Under the pieces are notes generated by a model. The model made no database searches. It was given only the letters and a program-made list of their open reading frames with translations, and was not told the origin of the DNA. DNA of 39,274 nucleotides from Pseudomonadales bacterium (lineage in GTDB: Bacteria; Pseudomonadota; Gammaproteobacteria; Pseudomonadales; Azotimanducaceae): the NCBI GenBank assembly GCA_019090385.1, contig JAHRWB010000014.1, positions 1 through 39,274 on the forward strand, given 5' to 3'. This document shows positions 16,530-26,059 of this stretch, piece by piece; position 1 is the stretch's first letter; each line of letters begins with the position of its first letter. Made by a program: the position numbers and the translations under genes.

Positions 16530-17039
16530 TTATTTCTCAGCTAAATCCTTCAGTGCTTTGTTCATGGAATTTAACATAGGAGGAACACCTTTCTCCATCT
16601 GCCCACGAAAAACCGGAGCGAGCAGGCCCTTAAACGATTCCGTATGATTTAATCGCGTTCCTGAAGCAGTTGCTTCCAGTTTAAATATCTTGTCATTTGT
16701 GAAAATAAATCCAGCTAGCATTTGGGCACGCCAACGAAAATAATTTGGCTCATTAAGCTCCATAATCATTGGTTCATACTCTGGGCCGTCTTTGCCCTCC
16801 TCTTTACCCACCATGGTTATGCTGAGCTCTGACCCAACCGAGGCTACACCATGTGACGCAGTAATAATTGGACTCCATTCCTGCCAATTTTCAATGTCTG
16901 TTATGATGCCCCATACTTTAGATGGCGGCGCTGAAATTTCAATTTCTGTTTTAATTTCTAGAATTTTGCTACCTTCCATACCCAGGTAGATGACCCCGCA
17001 AGAAATTAGCACTATAAATATTATGACAAGTTTTTTCAT
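16530..17039 (-). CDS. SRPBCC (START/polyketide-cyclase-like) protein, membrane-anchored
   Basis: 169 residues. An N-terminal hydrophobic segment (LVIIFIVLISCGVIYLGM) precedes a START-like ligand-binding fold: EIKTEIEISAPPSKVWGIIT, DIENWQEWSPI, then EGKDGPEYEPMIMELNEPNYFRWR, ending with the long C-terminal helix VPPMLNSMNKALKDLAEK. The family binds hydrophobic ligands or catalyses cyclisation and hydrolysis; there is no sign which applies here. Its stop is followed by a degraded attC-like region, so it is probably the third surviving cassette gene. SRPBCC genes of this kind are common cassette cargo. Confidence 0.85.
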   Translation of the reverse strand: MKKLVIIFIVLISCGVIYLGMEGSKILEIKTEIEISAPPSKVWGIITDIENWQEWSPIITASHGVASVGSELSITMVGKEEGKDGPEYEPMIMELNEPNYFRWRAQMLAGFIFTNDKIFKLEATASGTRLNHTESFKGLLAPVFRGQMEKGVPPMLNSMNKALKDLAEK

Positions 17040-17411
17040 ATTGTTAGTTTAACTCCCGAGTTAATTGCAATTGTTATGACTATTTAGGTTCGCTGAATTA
17101 GTCAGGTAACCGCGAACACTATTTGCTAGCAGACTGTACTAAAAAAAATAATCAAAGCCATACCCACAAAAACTTCACCTAACACTAACATATTAACTAA
17201 AGGGGGTGTGGCTTGTGCAGGGATGAATAGGGGAAGTAAAGACGGGATAATCTCGGCGGTGCAGCCCGGTTAACGATACAGAACCACCAAAATCTATACA
17301 TATGCTCGCACAGGCTCTTATCAACCCATGGAAGGATCTTTGACCCCGGAAGATTGCCATCCAAACAATATATGCGCTATTTCGAAAGCATCATCTCAAT
17401 ATAAGGTATTT
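17040..17411. other. Non-coding spacer between cassette region and csrA
   Basis: About 370 bases. Near its left edge is a TTAACTC/GAGTTAA hairpin (about 17050-17065) with a GTTTAAC core-like heptamer at 17047-17053, too short to be a full attC. No tRNA-Ser or tRNA-Arg, which follow csrA in many relatives, is seen here. No integron integrase is seen either. Confidence 0.4.
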
Positions 17412-17612
17412 TCAGCGATTTCCAGAAATTTCCGGCGGCTCTCCACCCTCTTTAGTCTGAATTTTTCTGAATATTTCTTCTCGATGAACAGCTACATCAC
17501 GGGGTGCATTGATACCTATTCTCACCTGATTCCCTTTCACTCCCAGCACAGTTACCGTAATATCTTCACCTACCATTAAGGTCTCCCCGACCCGTCGGGT
17601 TAATATTAACAT
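17412..17612 (-). CDS. csrA: Carbon storage regulator CsrA
   Basis: 66-residue RNA-binding post-transcriptional regulator. [40 protein letters not shown] and AVHREEI are nearly identical to E. coli CsrA; the RNA-contact residues L4 and R44 (VHREEI) are present. It binds GGA motifs in leaders to control carbon flow, motility and biofilm genes. Its own leader carries GAGGA at the ribosome-binding site just before the ATG, so autoregulation is likely. It follows lysC after about 210 bases, the usual order in Pseudomonas-like genomes. Confidence 0.97.
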   Translation of the reverse strand: MLILTRRVGETLMVGEDITVTVLGVKGNQVRIGINAPRDVAVHREEIFRKIQTKEGGEPPEISGNR

Positions 17613-17822
17613 TCGTATTCCTCGGTATTGCCAATCCCTGCAGCGTCAAATCGCACCCAGCTGCTCTGTAGTACCTGTATCAGACCTTGCTGGCATGCTC
17701 TTCATTCCATTACTAAAGCAAACACGTAGCCCTATCCAGAATCGTAACCATATCCCAAACTTAAATGAGGAGTAAATACTATTTTTAAATATAGATTGAC
17801 CAAATAGTCAATTTTTAAGACT

Positions 17823-19058
17823 TTAAGCCTCAGAAACCGCCTTATCCGACAAGCCGAAAGCCTTATGAATAGATCTAACGGCCAGTTCCATATATCGTTC
17901 AGCAATGACAATAGATATTTTTATCTCTGACGTCGATATCATAAGGATATTGATAGATTCTTCAGCAAGAGCATCAAACATAATGGTTGCAACACCCGCA
18001 TGACTTCGCATACCAACCCCAACAACAGAAACTTTAACAATAGTCTTGTCTCCAATAACCATACTGGCTCCAAGTTCGCCCTTGATTTTCTCTAGCACAT
18101 TCAGCGCATGATCATAGGCTTCACGCTTTACGGTAAACGTAAAATCTGTCATACCGTCCGCTCCTACATTCTGAACGATCATATCGACTTCAATATTCTC
18201 ACGCCCGATGGGACCGAGTATTTTCGCAGCAACACCTGGAATATCCGGTACACCCAATAATGTAAGCTTAGCTTCATCTCGTGAATAGGTAATACCTGAA
18301 ACAACCGGTTTTTCCATACTGGTTTCCTCATTAGTAATAAGTGTGCCGGGGAACTCATTCGAAAAACTGGACAATACCCTGAGAGGCGTTGCATATTTCC
18401 CTGCGAATTCAACCGACCTCTGGGACAATACCTTTGAGCCCAAACTTGCCAGCTCTAACATTTCTTCAAAGGTTATAGTTTCAAGTAATCTCGCATCCTT
18501 TACCATGCGGGGATCGGCGGTATATACACCGTCTACGTCAGTAAATATTTGGCATTCCTCGGCCTGCAAAGCAACAGCAATTGCGACGGCGGTTGTGTCA
18601 GAACCACCCCGACCCAAAGTAGTAATATCACCATCAGAATTTACTCCTTGAAAACCAGCAACAACCGGAACAAATCCATTGTTTAAATCACTTAATAAAT
18701 TTTCAGGATCAATATGCTCAATGCGCGCCTTTTGGTGACTTGAGTCGGTCGTAATTTTAATCTGGCTACCCAGATATGAACGCGCTTTAATACCAAGATC
18801 AGTCAGCGCCATGCTTAACAATGCTGATGTAACCTGTTCTCCAGACGACAACAGCACATCCATTTCTCTTGCTGCGGGAGCTGCAGACAGCTCTGCACCC
18901 AAAGCGCTCAGACGATTGGTTTCACCACTCATAGCTGACACGACAGCAACTACCTGATTGCCTGCAGCCACACTATTAGCAATTCGTTTTGCGACAGCGA
19001 GTATACGCTCAACCGAGCCAACAGAAGTTCCTCCAAATTTTTGTACATATACAGCCAC
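17823..19058 (-). CDS. lysC: Aspartate kinase
   Basis: 411 residues. It phosphorylates aspartate, the first step to lysine, threonine, methionine and diaminopimelate. KFGGTSVGS is at 7-15, FTDVDGVYTADPR in the kinase core, and two C-terminal ACT domains (LTLLGVPDIPGVAAKILGPI and VSVVGVGMRSHAGVATIMFD) bind the feedback inhibitors. It is a monofunctional alpha/beta-type enzyme of normal length. The start at 19058 overlaps the alaS stop, so it is co-translated with alaS. A small ATTGAC/GTCAAT stem lies just after the stop (about 17796-17813). Confidence 0.96.
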   Translation of the reverse strand: MAVYVQKFGGTSVGSVERILAVAKRIANSVAAGNQVVAVVSAMSGETNRLSALGAELSAAPAAREMDVLLSSGEQVTSALLSMALTDLGIKARSYLGSQIKITTDSSHQKARIEHIDPENLLSDLNNGFVPVVAGFQGVNSDGDITTLGRGGSDTTAVAIAVALQAEECQIFTDVDGVYTADPRMVKDARLLETITFEEMLELASLGSKVLSQRSVEFAGKYATPLRVLSSFSNEFPGTLITNEETSMEKPVVSGITYSRDEAKLTLLGVPDIPGVAAKILGPIGRENIEVDMIVQNVGADGMTDFTFTVKREAYDHALNVLEKIKGELGASMVIGDKTIVKVSVVGVGMRSHAGVATIMFDALAEESINILMISTSEIKISIVIAERYMELAVRSIHKAFGLSDKAVSEA

Positions 19059-21688
19059 TAGGTATTATCCTTTACCCATTCAATCACCGCTTCTAACGCC
19101 TCTGGAACCGCTTGTAAATTACTTCCTCCACCCGCACGCGCCATATCAGGCCGTCCTCCACCCTTTGCCCCGACAATGGGAGCAATCGTTTTAATCAAAT
19201 CACCGGCTTTAAGTGTTCCACACAAATCTTTGCTGATACCGGCAATTAGATTTACCTTGTCATCTTCAACCATCGCCAAAAGTACAACAGAACGTCCCAA
19301 CTTATTACGCACAGAATCCAGGGTTTTTAATAAGGCCGCACTATCAATGCTATCAACCTGAATAGCTAACACTGGAATACCGTTAACCTCAATCGCAGCA
19401 TCTACCAAATCCGCGCCTTGCTGAGTAGATTGTTTGGCACGTAACTGATCAAGTTCTTTCTGCAATAATTTCTGGGTTTCCAGCAACTGCACTACCTTGT
19501 CACGAGTATCATCTCTACCAACACGCAACAGTCTTGATATCTTACTGAATTCAGACTCTCCCTGCCCTAACCATTCCAATGCGGACTCACCAGCCAGTGC
19601 TTCAATACGCCTTACCCCGGATGCAATGCCCGATTCACTAACAATTTTAATCAGGCCTATATCTCCTGTGCGATCTGCATGTGTGCCTCCACACAATTCA
19701 ACAGAGAACCCATCACCCATACTGAGCATTCTTACCTGATCTGAATATTTCTCACCAAAAAGCGCCATTGCTCCAGCTAGAATAGCGTCATCATAAGATA
19801 ATACTGAAGTCTCAATCAGTGAATTACGACGAATTTCAGTGTTAACCGAGTTTTCTACATCAGCTATTTCAGATGCAGAAAGTGGCTGAGAATGTGAAAA
19901 ATCAAAGCGAAGCCGCCTGGCATCTACCAAAGAACCTTTTTGCTCAACATGCTTACCCAATTTTTGCCTCAACGCCGCATGCAGAAGATGCGTCGCTGAA
20001 TGATTCAATACTGTTCTGGCGCGTAATTTATGTGAAACACTGGCCCTCACTACATCCTGAACCTTCATAACGCCGCTACGCAATATACCCATATGTAAAT
20101 ATTGCTTTCGAGACAAACGGGTATCACTCACTTCAAAACTAGTATCACTATCACTTCGTAAACAAATATCACCAGTGTCACCGACCTGACCACCACTCTC
20201 AGCGTAAAACGGAGTTTGATCCAGCACGACAACACCTGTCTCTCCATTTTGCAGAGTATTTACTTGTTCTAATATCCCCTTATCATTTTGGCAATAGAGA
20301 GCAATAATTTCTGCTTCAGTCTCCAGCAGGTCATAACCTTTAAAGTCTACCGACGACTCCAGATTAACCTGTTTACTCATATCAGCAGCAAACTTTTTAG
20401 AGGCTCTGCCACGGGCTCGCTGTGCCTCCATAGCAATATTAAAACCGCTTTCGTCAATCTCCAGAGATCTCTCCCGGGCTATATCAGCAGTCAGATCTAC
20501 GGGAAATCCATAGGTATCATAAAGTTGAAATACGATGTCTCCCGGTATCACTGTACCTGACAAGTCTTTGATGCTTCTCTCCAAAAGCACCATGCCCTTG
20601 TCCAGGGTGGCCTCAAATCTCTGCTCTTCTTTTAAAATTGATGCTTCGATAGCTTTTTGCTGCTCACGAAGCAATGGATACGCGTCCCCCATTACTTCTA
20701 CTAAGGGATCAACGAGCTTGAATAAAAAATATTCGTTTATGCCCATTTTATGACCATGCCGCAACGCTCTTCTGATAATTCTTCGCAGTACATAACTGCG
20801 GTCCTCATTACCCGGTTGCACACCATCAGCAATCAAAAAAGCGACAGAACGAATATGATCAGCTATGACCCGAAGCGATGCATGCTGCACCAGTTGATCT
20901 CCTTTTGGCAAACCTGCGAGCTTGCCAACCTCCTGAATCAATCGTGCAAATATATCTATTTCATAATTGCTATGGACGCCCTGCAGGATGGCTGCAACAC
21001 GTTCAAGCCCCATGCCAGTATCTACCCCTGGGGCCGCCAATGGCGTTAGGGTTCCGTCAGCATTTCGATTATTTTCAGGAAAAACCAGATTTTGGATTTC
21101 GGTATAACGATCACCATCTTCATCTGGTGAGCCGGGTGGGCCACCTTCAAGTTCCGAACCGTGATCGAAAAATATTTCAGTACAATTTCCGCATGGCCCA
21201 GTATCTCCCGCAGCCCAAAAATTTTCTTCCAAATCCACAACCCGCTGTGGATCAATGCCAATTTTTTCTATCCAAATTTTACGGGATACATCATCGCTTG
21301 GATGCACCGTAATCCATAAACGGTCCTCAGACAGTTTAAGTACCGTGGTTAGAAACTCCCAAGCATAAGCAATTGTCTCTTCTTTGAAATAGTCGCCAAA
21401 ACTGAAATTCCCCAACATCTCAAATAGGGTGTGGTGTCGAGCAGTATAGCCTACGTTCTCCAGGTCATTGTGTTTTCCACCTGCACGTACACAACGTTGG
21501 GCAGTTGTAACACGACTTGCTCCTACATCTTCACGCCCATTGAGTGCCTCTTTAAACTGGACCATGCCAGAATTTGTAAACAATAGTGACGGATCGTCCT
21601 GGGGCACCAGGGAGCTGGAAGGCAGTATCTTATGACCACGATCCTCATAAAATTTTAAGAAGGCTGAGCGAATTTCAGCGGTTTTCAT
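19058..21688 (-). CDS. alaS: Alanyl-tRNA synthetase
   Basis: 876 residues from the ATG at 21688 (MKTAEIRSAF), the same length as E. coli AlaRS; a TTG three codons earlier is not needed. The class II core is present (HHTLFEMLGNFSFGDYFKEE; GVDTGMGLERVAAILQG). The editing domain has HSATHLLHAAL and CGGTH, the zinc-type residues that clear Ser and Gly mischarging. The C-terminal oligomerisation domain ends GAKGGGRPDMARAGG. It lies between recX and lysC, as in many gammaproteobacteria. The ribosome-binding site is weak. Confidence 0.97.
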   Translation of the reverse strand: MKTAEIRSAFLKFYEDRGHKILPSSSLVPQDDPSLLFTNSGMVQFKEALNGREDVGASRVTTAQRCVRAGGKHNDLENVGYTARHHTLFEMLGNFSFGDYFKEETIAYAWEFLTTVLKLSEDRLWITVHPSDDVSRKIWIEKIGIDPQRVVDLEENFWAAGDTGPCGNCTEIFFDHGSELEGGPPGSPDEDGDRYTEIQNLVFPENNRNADGTLTPLAAPGVDTGMGLERVAAILQGVHSNYEIDIFARLIQEVGKLAGLPKGDQLVQHASLRVIADHIRSVAFLIADGVQPGNEDRSYVLRRIIRRALRHGHKMGINEYFLFKLVDPLVEVMGDAYPLLREQQKAIEASILKEEQRFEATLDKGMVLLERSIKDLSGTVIPGDIVFQLYDTYGFPVDLTADIARERSLEIDESGFNIAMEAQRARGRASKKFAADMSKQVNLESSVDFKGYDLLETEAEIIALYCQNDKGILEQVNTLQNGETGVVVLDQTPFYAESGGQVGDTGDICLRSDSDTSFEVSDTRLSRKQYLHMGILRSGVMKVQDVVRASVSHKLRARTVLNHSATHLLHAALRQKLGKHVEQKGSLVDARRLRFDFSHSQPLSASEIADVENSVNTEIRRNSLIETSVLSYDDAILAGAMALFGEKYSDQVRMLSMGDGFSVELCGGTHADRTGDIGLIKIVSESGIASGVRRIEALAGESALEWLGQGESEFSKISRLLRVGRDDTRDKVVQLLETQKLLQKELDQLRAKQSTQQGADLVDAAIEVNGIPVLAIQVDSIDSAALLKTLDSVRNKLGRSVVLLAMVEDDKVNLIAGISKDLCGTLKAGDLIKTIAPIVGAKGGGRPDMARAGGGSNLQAVPEALEAVIEWVKDNT

Positions 21689-21760
21689 TACAAGCAATCC
21701 AGTAAAAAAGATTGCGATTATAGAGTATCAGCGGCAATCCTGCAGAAAATATGCTTGCCT

Positions 21761-22507
21761 CTAAGCCTGACTATGTTCCAAAACCCGGTACACTATGTCA
21801 GCAGGGAAGCCTCTCCTGGATAGAAAGCGCGCCTGTCGAGTCCAGTCAGCCTGGGTGTTTTCCCGACTTCCCTCGCAATCCATAGATTCTGATTCGCTAA
21901 ACTCTCGCCGCTCTATTCGACATTTTTCAACAGCGCCATGTTTTTTATCTGCTTCTATTCCATTTTCCGCTATGTCATTTTCCGAAAAACCATTTTCTAT
22001 GCCGTTTCCATTTGGCTCGTGTTGGCAAGCAGATTCACTGAGCAAGCGCTTACCAAACCGTTTATCACGCGCATCTTGAGCCAGTTGCAGCCAATGTTCA
22101 GTAGAATATGTCAGAACATCTTCCATAATCCGCTCTGATACACCCCGCGAGCGCAATTCCCCACATATCAATATCGGCCCCTGGCCTTTCGCGATTCGGC
22201 TACGAACAAAACTTTCGGCAAAGCGTTGATCTGAAATCAAGCCCCGGTCTTGCAGATCTTCAAGCACGTGGTGAACCAGCTTTTCCTGGTGACCTTTTGC
22301 CAGCAATTTTCGTGTCAGCTCCTGCACAGAATGCTCTCGTATACCAAGCATTCTGAGGGCTCGCTCTGATGTCTTACGACTGTCCCTGCTAAGCACAGTC
22401 GCCTCATCACTACTGTGCAGCTCGTCCCTCTCCAAGTCACCCTGGGAGTAATGCTGTCCGAGCTGGGATCGTTTATGCAGATTCTTGTTTGGAAATCGTA
22501 GCAGCAT
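21761..22507 (-). CDS. recX: Regulatory protein RecX with an unusual insertion
   Basis: 248 residues; RecX usually has about 150-165. It modulates RecA filaments. The start at 22507 lies inside recA (35-base overlap) and has GGAG 7 bases upstream, so translation is coupled to recA. The first ~40 residues are an extension. The RecX repeats follow: [52 protein letters not shown], and a last module [20 protein letters not shown]. Between the second and last modules a ~62-residue polar insert (about 158-220) is rich in Asn, Gly, Glu and Ser, with recurring ENG/NGIE units. The insert is probably a disordered loop. Confidence 0.93.
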   Translation of the reverse strand: MLLRFPNKNLHKRSQLGQHYSQGDLERDELHSSDEATVLSRDSRKTSERALRMLGIREHSVQELTRKLLAKGHQEKLVHHVLEDLQDRGLISDQRFAESFVRSRIAKGQGPILICGELRSRGVSERIMEDVLTYSTEHWLQLAQDARDKRFGKRLLSESACQHEPNGNGIENGFSENDIAENGIEADKKHGAVEKCRIERREFSESESMDCEGSRENTQADWTRQARFLSRRGFPADIVYRVLEHSQA

Positions 22508-23564
22508 CTAAGTTCTCCGCCGACTTTGCCTTAGGCATTGTCACCTCAGGCAGTGGTTCTAAATTAGGTAACAACTCAGCCCTAATCCTGGATTCGATTT
22601 CATGAGCTATTTCAGGATTGTCCTTTAAAAATACCTGTGCATTTTTCTTACCCTGTCCAATACGGTCACTTTTGTAACTATACCAAGCCCCTGCCTTATC
22701 AATTATTCCCTGCTTAACGCCCTGATCAACAACCTCTCCGAGATGGTTAATGCCATGCCCATACATAATCTGAAACTCTGCCTGTTTAAATGGTGGTGCT
22801 ACTTTATTTTTGACGACTTTGACTCTTGTTTCATTACCGGTGATTTCGTCTCCGTCTTTTACTGCACCAATCCTGCGTATATCCAAACGTACCGAGGCAT
22901 AAAATTTTAGCGCATTACCGCCCGTCGTCGTTTCAGGAGAACCAAACATTACACCGATTTTCATACGGATCTGGTTGATAAAAATCACCAATGTATTGGA
23001 ATTTTTAATGTTTGCCGTCATTTTTCGCAAGGCTTGGCTCATCAATCTGGCCTGGAGCCCCATATGCGAGTCCCCCATGTCACCTTCAATTTCTGCCTTT
23101 GGTGTTAACGCGGCAACTGAGTCAATAATTACAACGTCCACCGCACCGGAACGAACAATCATGTCGCAAATTTCCAGTGCCTGTTCACCCGTATCTGGCT
23201 GGGAAACCAGTAAATCGCTGGTATTAACACCCAGTGCTTCTGCATATATTGGGTCCAGTGCGTGCTCCGCATCTATAAATGCACAGGTGCCACCCACCTT
23301 TTGTGCTTCGGCTATTACCTGTAAGGTTAAAGTCGTTTTACCAGACGATTCAGGACCATAAATTTCCACCACCCGCCCTTTAGGCAGACCACCTATGCCA
23401 AGCGCAATATCTAAACCAAGTGAACCAGTAGAAATTGACGGAATAGTTTCTCTCTCCTGATCACCCAGGCGCATCATAGAGCCTTTTCCAAACTGCCTTT
23501 CGATTTGGCTTAATGCCGCACTCAATGCCTGACTCTTATTATCGTTTGCTTTTTGGTCCGCCAT
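22473..23564 (-). CDS. recA: Recombinase RecA
   Basis: 363 residues from the ATG at 23564 ([10 protein letters not shown]); a GTG four codons earlier leaves no room for the GGAG. RecA drives homologous recombination and LexA self-cleavage. The Walker [10 protein letters not shown], Walker [14 protein letters not shown], the L1 loop with [20 protein letters not shown] and the L2 segment [28 protein letters not shown] are all intact. A LexA box overlaps its promoter. The gene just upstream on the same strand is a catabolic gene rather than the cinA/pncC seen in many relatives. Confidence 0.98.
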   Translation of the reverse strand: MADQKANDNKSQALSAALSQIERQFGKGSMMRLGDQERETIPSISTGSLGLDIALGIGGLPKGRVVEIYGPESSGKTTLTLQVIAEAQKVGGTCAFIDAEHALDPIYAEALGVNTSDLLVSQPDTGEQALEICDMIVRSGAVDVVIIDSVAALTPKAEIEGDMGDSHMGLQARLMSQALRKMTANIKNSNTLVIFINQIRMKIGVMFGSPETTTGGNALKFYASVRLDIRRIGAVKDGDEITGNETRVKVVKNKVAPPFKQAEFQIMYGHGINHLGEVVDQGVKQGIIDKAGAWYSYKSDRIGQGKKNAQVFLKDNPEIAHEIESRIRAELLPNLEPLPEVTMPKAKSAENLDAATISKQESA

Positions 23565-23666
23565 GATAGGGTTCACTCCGTAACCGGCAGACTAAACTGC
23601 CGCTAAATTTTGATGATATTTGGGTATAAATGGCCTCTTAGACCATTCAGTAAGTCACTGCGAAGG

Positions 23667-23686
23667 TACTGTATATATATTCAGTA
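23667..23686 (-). promoter_or_regulatory. LexA (SOS) box overlapping the recA promoter
   Basis: On the minus strand TACTGAATATATATACAGTA matches the CTG(T/A)-N8-ACAG LexA consensus. A TTGCCA -35 just upstream and TACAGT -10, 17 bases apart, overlap it, so LexA would block recA transcription until DNA damage. The leader would be about 95 bases. Confidence 0.9.
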
Positions 23687-23844
23687 TTGTTGGCAACCAG
23701 GAAAAACACAAAATAATGTTTTTGCGTAAAATCTCACCAAAACAATAGTCAACGTATGGTGGTATTGTGAGAGAAGGCAGTCCTTCAGAATGCCAAAGCG
23801 AGCAAAGACAACAACCTTGTTCGCCGGTGCCTACAGCCCGCGAT

Positions 23845-24690
23845 CTACTCGTTGTTTGCAGCGCGTGCTGCGCGCTTGGCAAACGCAGCACGTACCGCGC
23901 GTATACCTTCCACTGCGCGTGGAAAGCCGCCATAAACTGTCAGCTGCACCATGATTTCTTCAATTTCTGCTTCCGTACAACCATGGTTAAGCGCAGCCGG
24001 CGCATGAATTGCCAGTTCATCCAGACGACTTAAAATGGCCAGGAGTGCAACAGTGACCATGCTGCGGTCACGTCGTGATAACTGGTCTCTCGACCATAAT
24101 TCACCAAAACCAAAGTCAAATGCCATTTCACCGACGCCACCCAGCTGGTCCACAATGTTTGCTCTAGCTTCTTGAGGATCAGAGGCTGTGCGTCCAGCAA
24201 ACAATGTGCTCATAACATCTGAGGCCTTATCCCAACGAGCATTGTCGTCCATCGGTTTAGCCAGTGGTCTTGGCGGCAAGCGGTCTACACCATCTGCTTT
24301 GCACCAGGCTTCTGCAACCAGTCGAGCGGCTTGCATGGCCATGGGGAATCCCGCATAGCCTGCAACCTGATTTATAATTTCTTCAACTTCTTCACGCGAC
24401 AGCCCATGTCGAATCGCCCCTTCGATGTGAGCACCCAGTTCTTCTTCCGCGCCAATCGTCGCAAGAAACGTGACAACAATGAGGCTGCGGTCCCTGCGGG
24501 ATAATTGCGGCCTGGACCACAAGTTACCCAGCACATGATCGACCGCGAAAGAACCCAGCGCACCGTGGCGCGCTTCCATAGCATTGGCAGTTTTTTCCGG
24601 GTTGTCAGTTCCAGTCAGCGTACCTAAAACATCATACCCAGCCTTACGCCGATCAGATTGCTTTTTGGGCTCTATCTTTTGGTTAGCCAT
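23845..24690 (-). CDS. Double carboxymuconolactone-decarboxylase-domain protein
   Basis: 281 residues from the ATG at 24690 (MANQKIEPKK), 4 bases after the stop of the amidohydrolase gene; a longer frame to 24792 lies inside that gene. Two CMD modules in tandem share LWSRPQLSRRDRSLIVVTFL / LWSRDQLSRRDRSMVTVALL and the helix LGAHIEGAIRHGLSREEVEE / LAIHAPAALNHGCTEAEIEE. Neither has the CxxC of AhpD peroxidases, so it belongs with the gamma-CMD side, which acts on lactones in aromatic breakdown. It is the last gene of this catabolic set, and its substrate is unknown. Confidence 0.88.
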   Translation of the reverse strand: MANQKIEPKKQSDRRKAGYDVLGTLTGTDNPEKTANAMEARHGALGSFAVDHVLGNLWSRPQLSRRDRSLIVVTFLATIGAEEELGAHIEGAIRHGLSREEVEEIINQVAGYAGFPMAMQAARLVAEAWCKADGVDRLPPRPLAKPMDDNARWDKASDVMSTLFAGRTASDPQEARANIVDQLGGVGEMAFDFGFGELWSRDQLSRRDRSMVTVALLAILSRLDELAIHAPAALNHGCTEAEIEEIMVQLTVYGGFPRAVEGIRAVRAAFAKRAARAANNE

Positions 24691-24694
24691 AACA

Positions 24695-25852
24695 CTATGC
24701 CTTCGCCGCCGACATAAGCCAGGAAGCATCTCCAGCGGGCAAATTGAACAGTTCTGCCACGTTATCACGCATAATCGCCTGGCATTCCGCATTGCTCAAA
24801 TTTTTAGTGTGTTCCTTCAACAGCGCTTGTGAATTTGGCCATGTGGAATCCGAGTGAGGAAAATCATTGGCCCAGATTAATTGTTTCGGGTCCAACAAAT
24901 CTTTGATCTTAAATGCAACCCAGTCGTCCTGGAAGGTTGCCCACACGTTAGAACGAATATACTCACTGGGCAGCTTGGATAAACCAGGCAGTATGCCCCC
25001 GGTAACATTAAATTTAGCCGCGTGGTCCATGCGGTACATATAATGCGGTAACCACCCTGCGTCAGCTTCGGCGCATACCATCTTCAAATTTGGATGACGC
25101 TCAAACACACCACCCAGAACCAGCACACCCACAACATCCTGCACAGCACGTATGATTCTCAGAAAACCATTTAACGAGTGCCCTCTTTGTGCTTTAAATA
25201 CCGAAGCCAGATCCCCGTCCTGGGAGGTTAAAATGTGGAAGCAGATGGGCATACCTAAATCAGATGCACACTCCCACAAGGCATCGTAGTCAGCATGGTC
25301 ATAGTCTTCGTACACAGGGTTACCAGGCATCATCATACCCACCATGCCCATTTCCTTGGCCCGACGTACATCTGCGATGGCGCTATCGACATCAATTACC
25401 GGGGTAAGAGCCAAACCAAACAGACGACCCTGGCCGTCCTCGCAAAATGACTGCAACCAGCGATTGTAGGCAGCCATACAAGCAGCTTTATAATTGGAAT
25501 CGGGGTGCGTACAAAGAATCATACCAACGGTTGCGTAAATAATTTCAGCAGCGATGCCATCTCGATTCTGGTCGGCCATACGCACTTTAGGATCCCATCC
25601 ACTTCGTCGGGTATCTTCGAACTTGATGGTATTAGTCCGGTGCGTACGCTCCTCAATCGAATAGCCTGCACCATCTGCCAAGCCCAGAGGCACCGACATT
25701 TCAAGATCTTTAATTTTGAAGACTTGACGACCACTGGCTTCTTCCACTATATGAGGTGCATCATCCCGGTATTTTGGGTCAATGAAGTCAGTGTAACAAT
25801 TGGGGGGTTCTGTAATATGTGAATCAGCTGAAATTGCGCCTGCGGGAATCAT
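24695..25852 (-). CDS. Amidohydrolase 2 family metal-dependent hydrolase/decarboxylase (ACMSD-like)
   Basis: 385 residues; the start at 25852 has AGGAGAGG about 6 bases upstream. It is a TIM-barrel enzyme with the N-terminal motif ISADSHITEPPN (His12, Glu15), the middle strands MPICFHIL and KMVCAEADAGWLPHYMYRMD, and the terminal WANDFPHSDSTWP, whose Asp/His are metal-site residues. The family includes aminocarboxymuconate semialdehyde decarboxylase and many ring-cleavage or decarboxylation enzymes of marine catabolic clusters. Here it sits with a CMD-domain gene downstream and a cupin upstream, so a role late in aromatic or cyclic-ketone breakdown is likely. Short direct repeats precede it. 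Confidence 0.88.
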   Translation of the reverse strand: MIPAGAISADSHITEPPNCYTDFIDPKYRDDAPHIVEEASGRQVFKIKDLEMSVPLGLADGAGYSIEERTHRTNTIKFEDTRRSGWDPKVRMADQNRDGIAAEIIYATVGMILCTHPDSNYKAACMAAYNRWLQSFCEDGQGRLFGLALTPVIDVDSAIADVRRAKEMGMVGMMMPGNPVYEDYDHADYDALWECASDLGMPICFHILTSQDGDLASVFKAQRGHSLNGFLRIIRAVQDVVGVLVLGGVFERHPNLKMVCAEADAGWLPHYMYRMDHAAKFNVTGGILPGLSKLPSEYIRSNVWATFQDDWVAFKIKDLLDPKQLIWANDFPHSDSTWPNSQALLKEHTKNLSNAECQAIMRDNVAELFNLPAGDASWLMSAAKA

Positions 25853-25962
25853 AAATCCTCTCCTTTATCGAATCACTCGACTGTATATTTGATTTTTCAA
25901 TGATATTGATGGTACGAGGCTTGGATGTAAAATGTAAGGGCGACCACGAAATTATTCCTGTC

Positions 25963-26036
25963 CAGCCTGAGCCGGAATTAAACAGCCTGAGCCAGAATTA
26001 AACAGCCTGAGCCAGAATTAAACAGCCTGAGCTAAA
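25963..26036. repeat. 20-bp tandem repeat, three full copies and a partial
   Basis: Units at 25963-25982, 25983-26002 and 26003-26022 (pattern CAGCCTGAGCC-R-GAATTAAA), then a diverged partial at 26023-26036. They lie between the cupin stop and the amidohydrolase start, in a 236-base gap. They may be a variable-number repeat or spaced regulatory sites upstream of the amidohydrolase gene. Confidence 0.9.
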
Positions 26037-26059
26037 CTTCATTAGACTGAGCCACCCTT

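Noticed and set aside
17047-17077. Possible attC upstream of the SRPBCC gene
   Set aside because: Core-like heptamers are present but the span is only about 31 bases, too short for an attC, and the arms do not pair as required.
17328-17579. 83-residue ORF on the plus strand
   Set aside because: Antisense to csrA; shadow.
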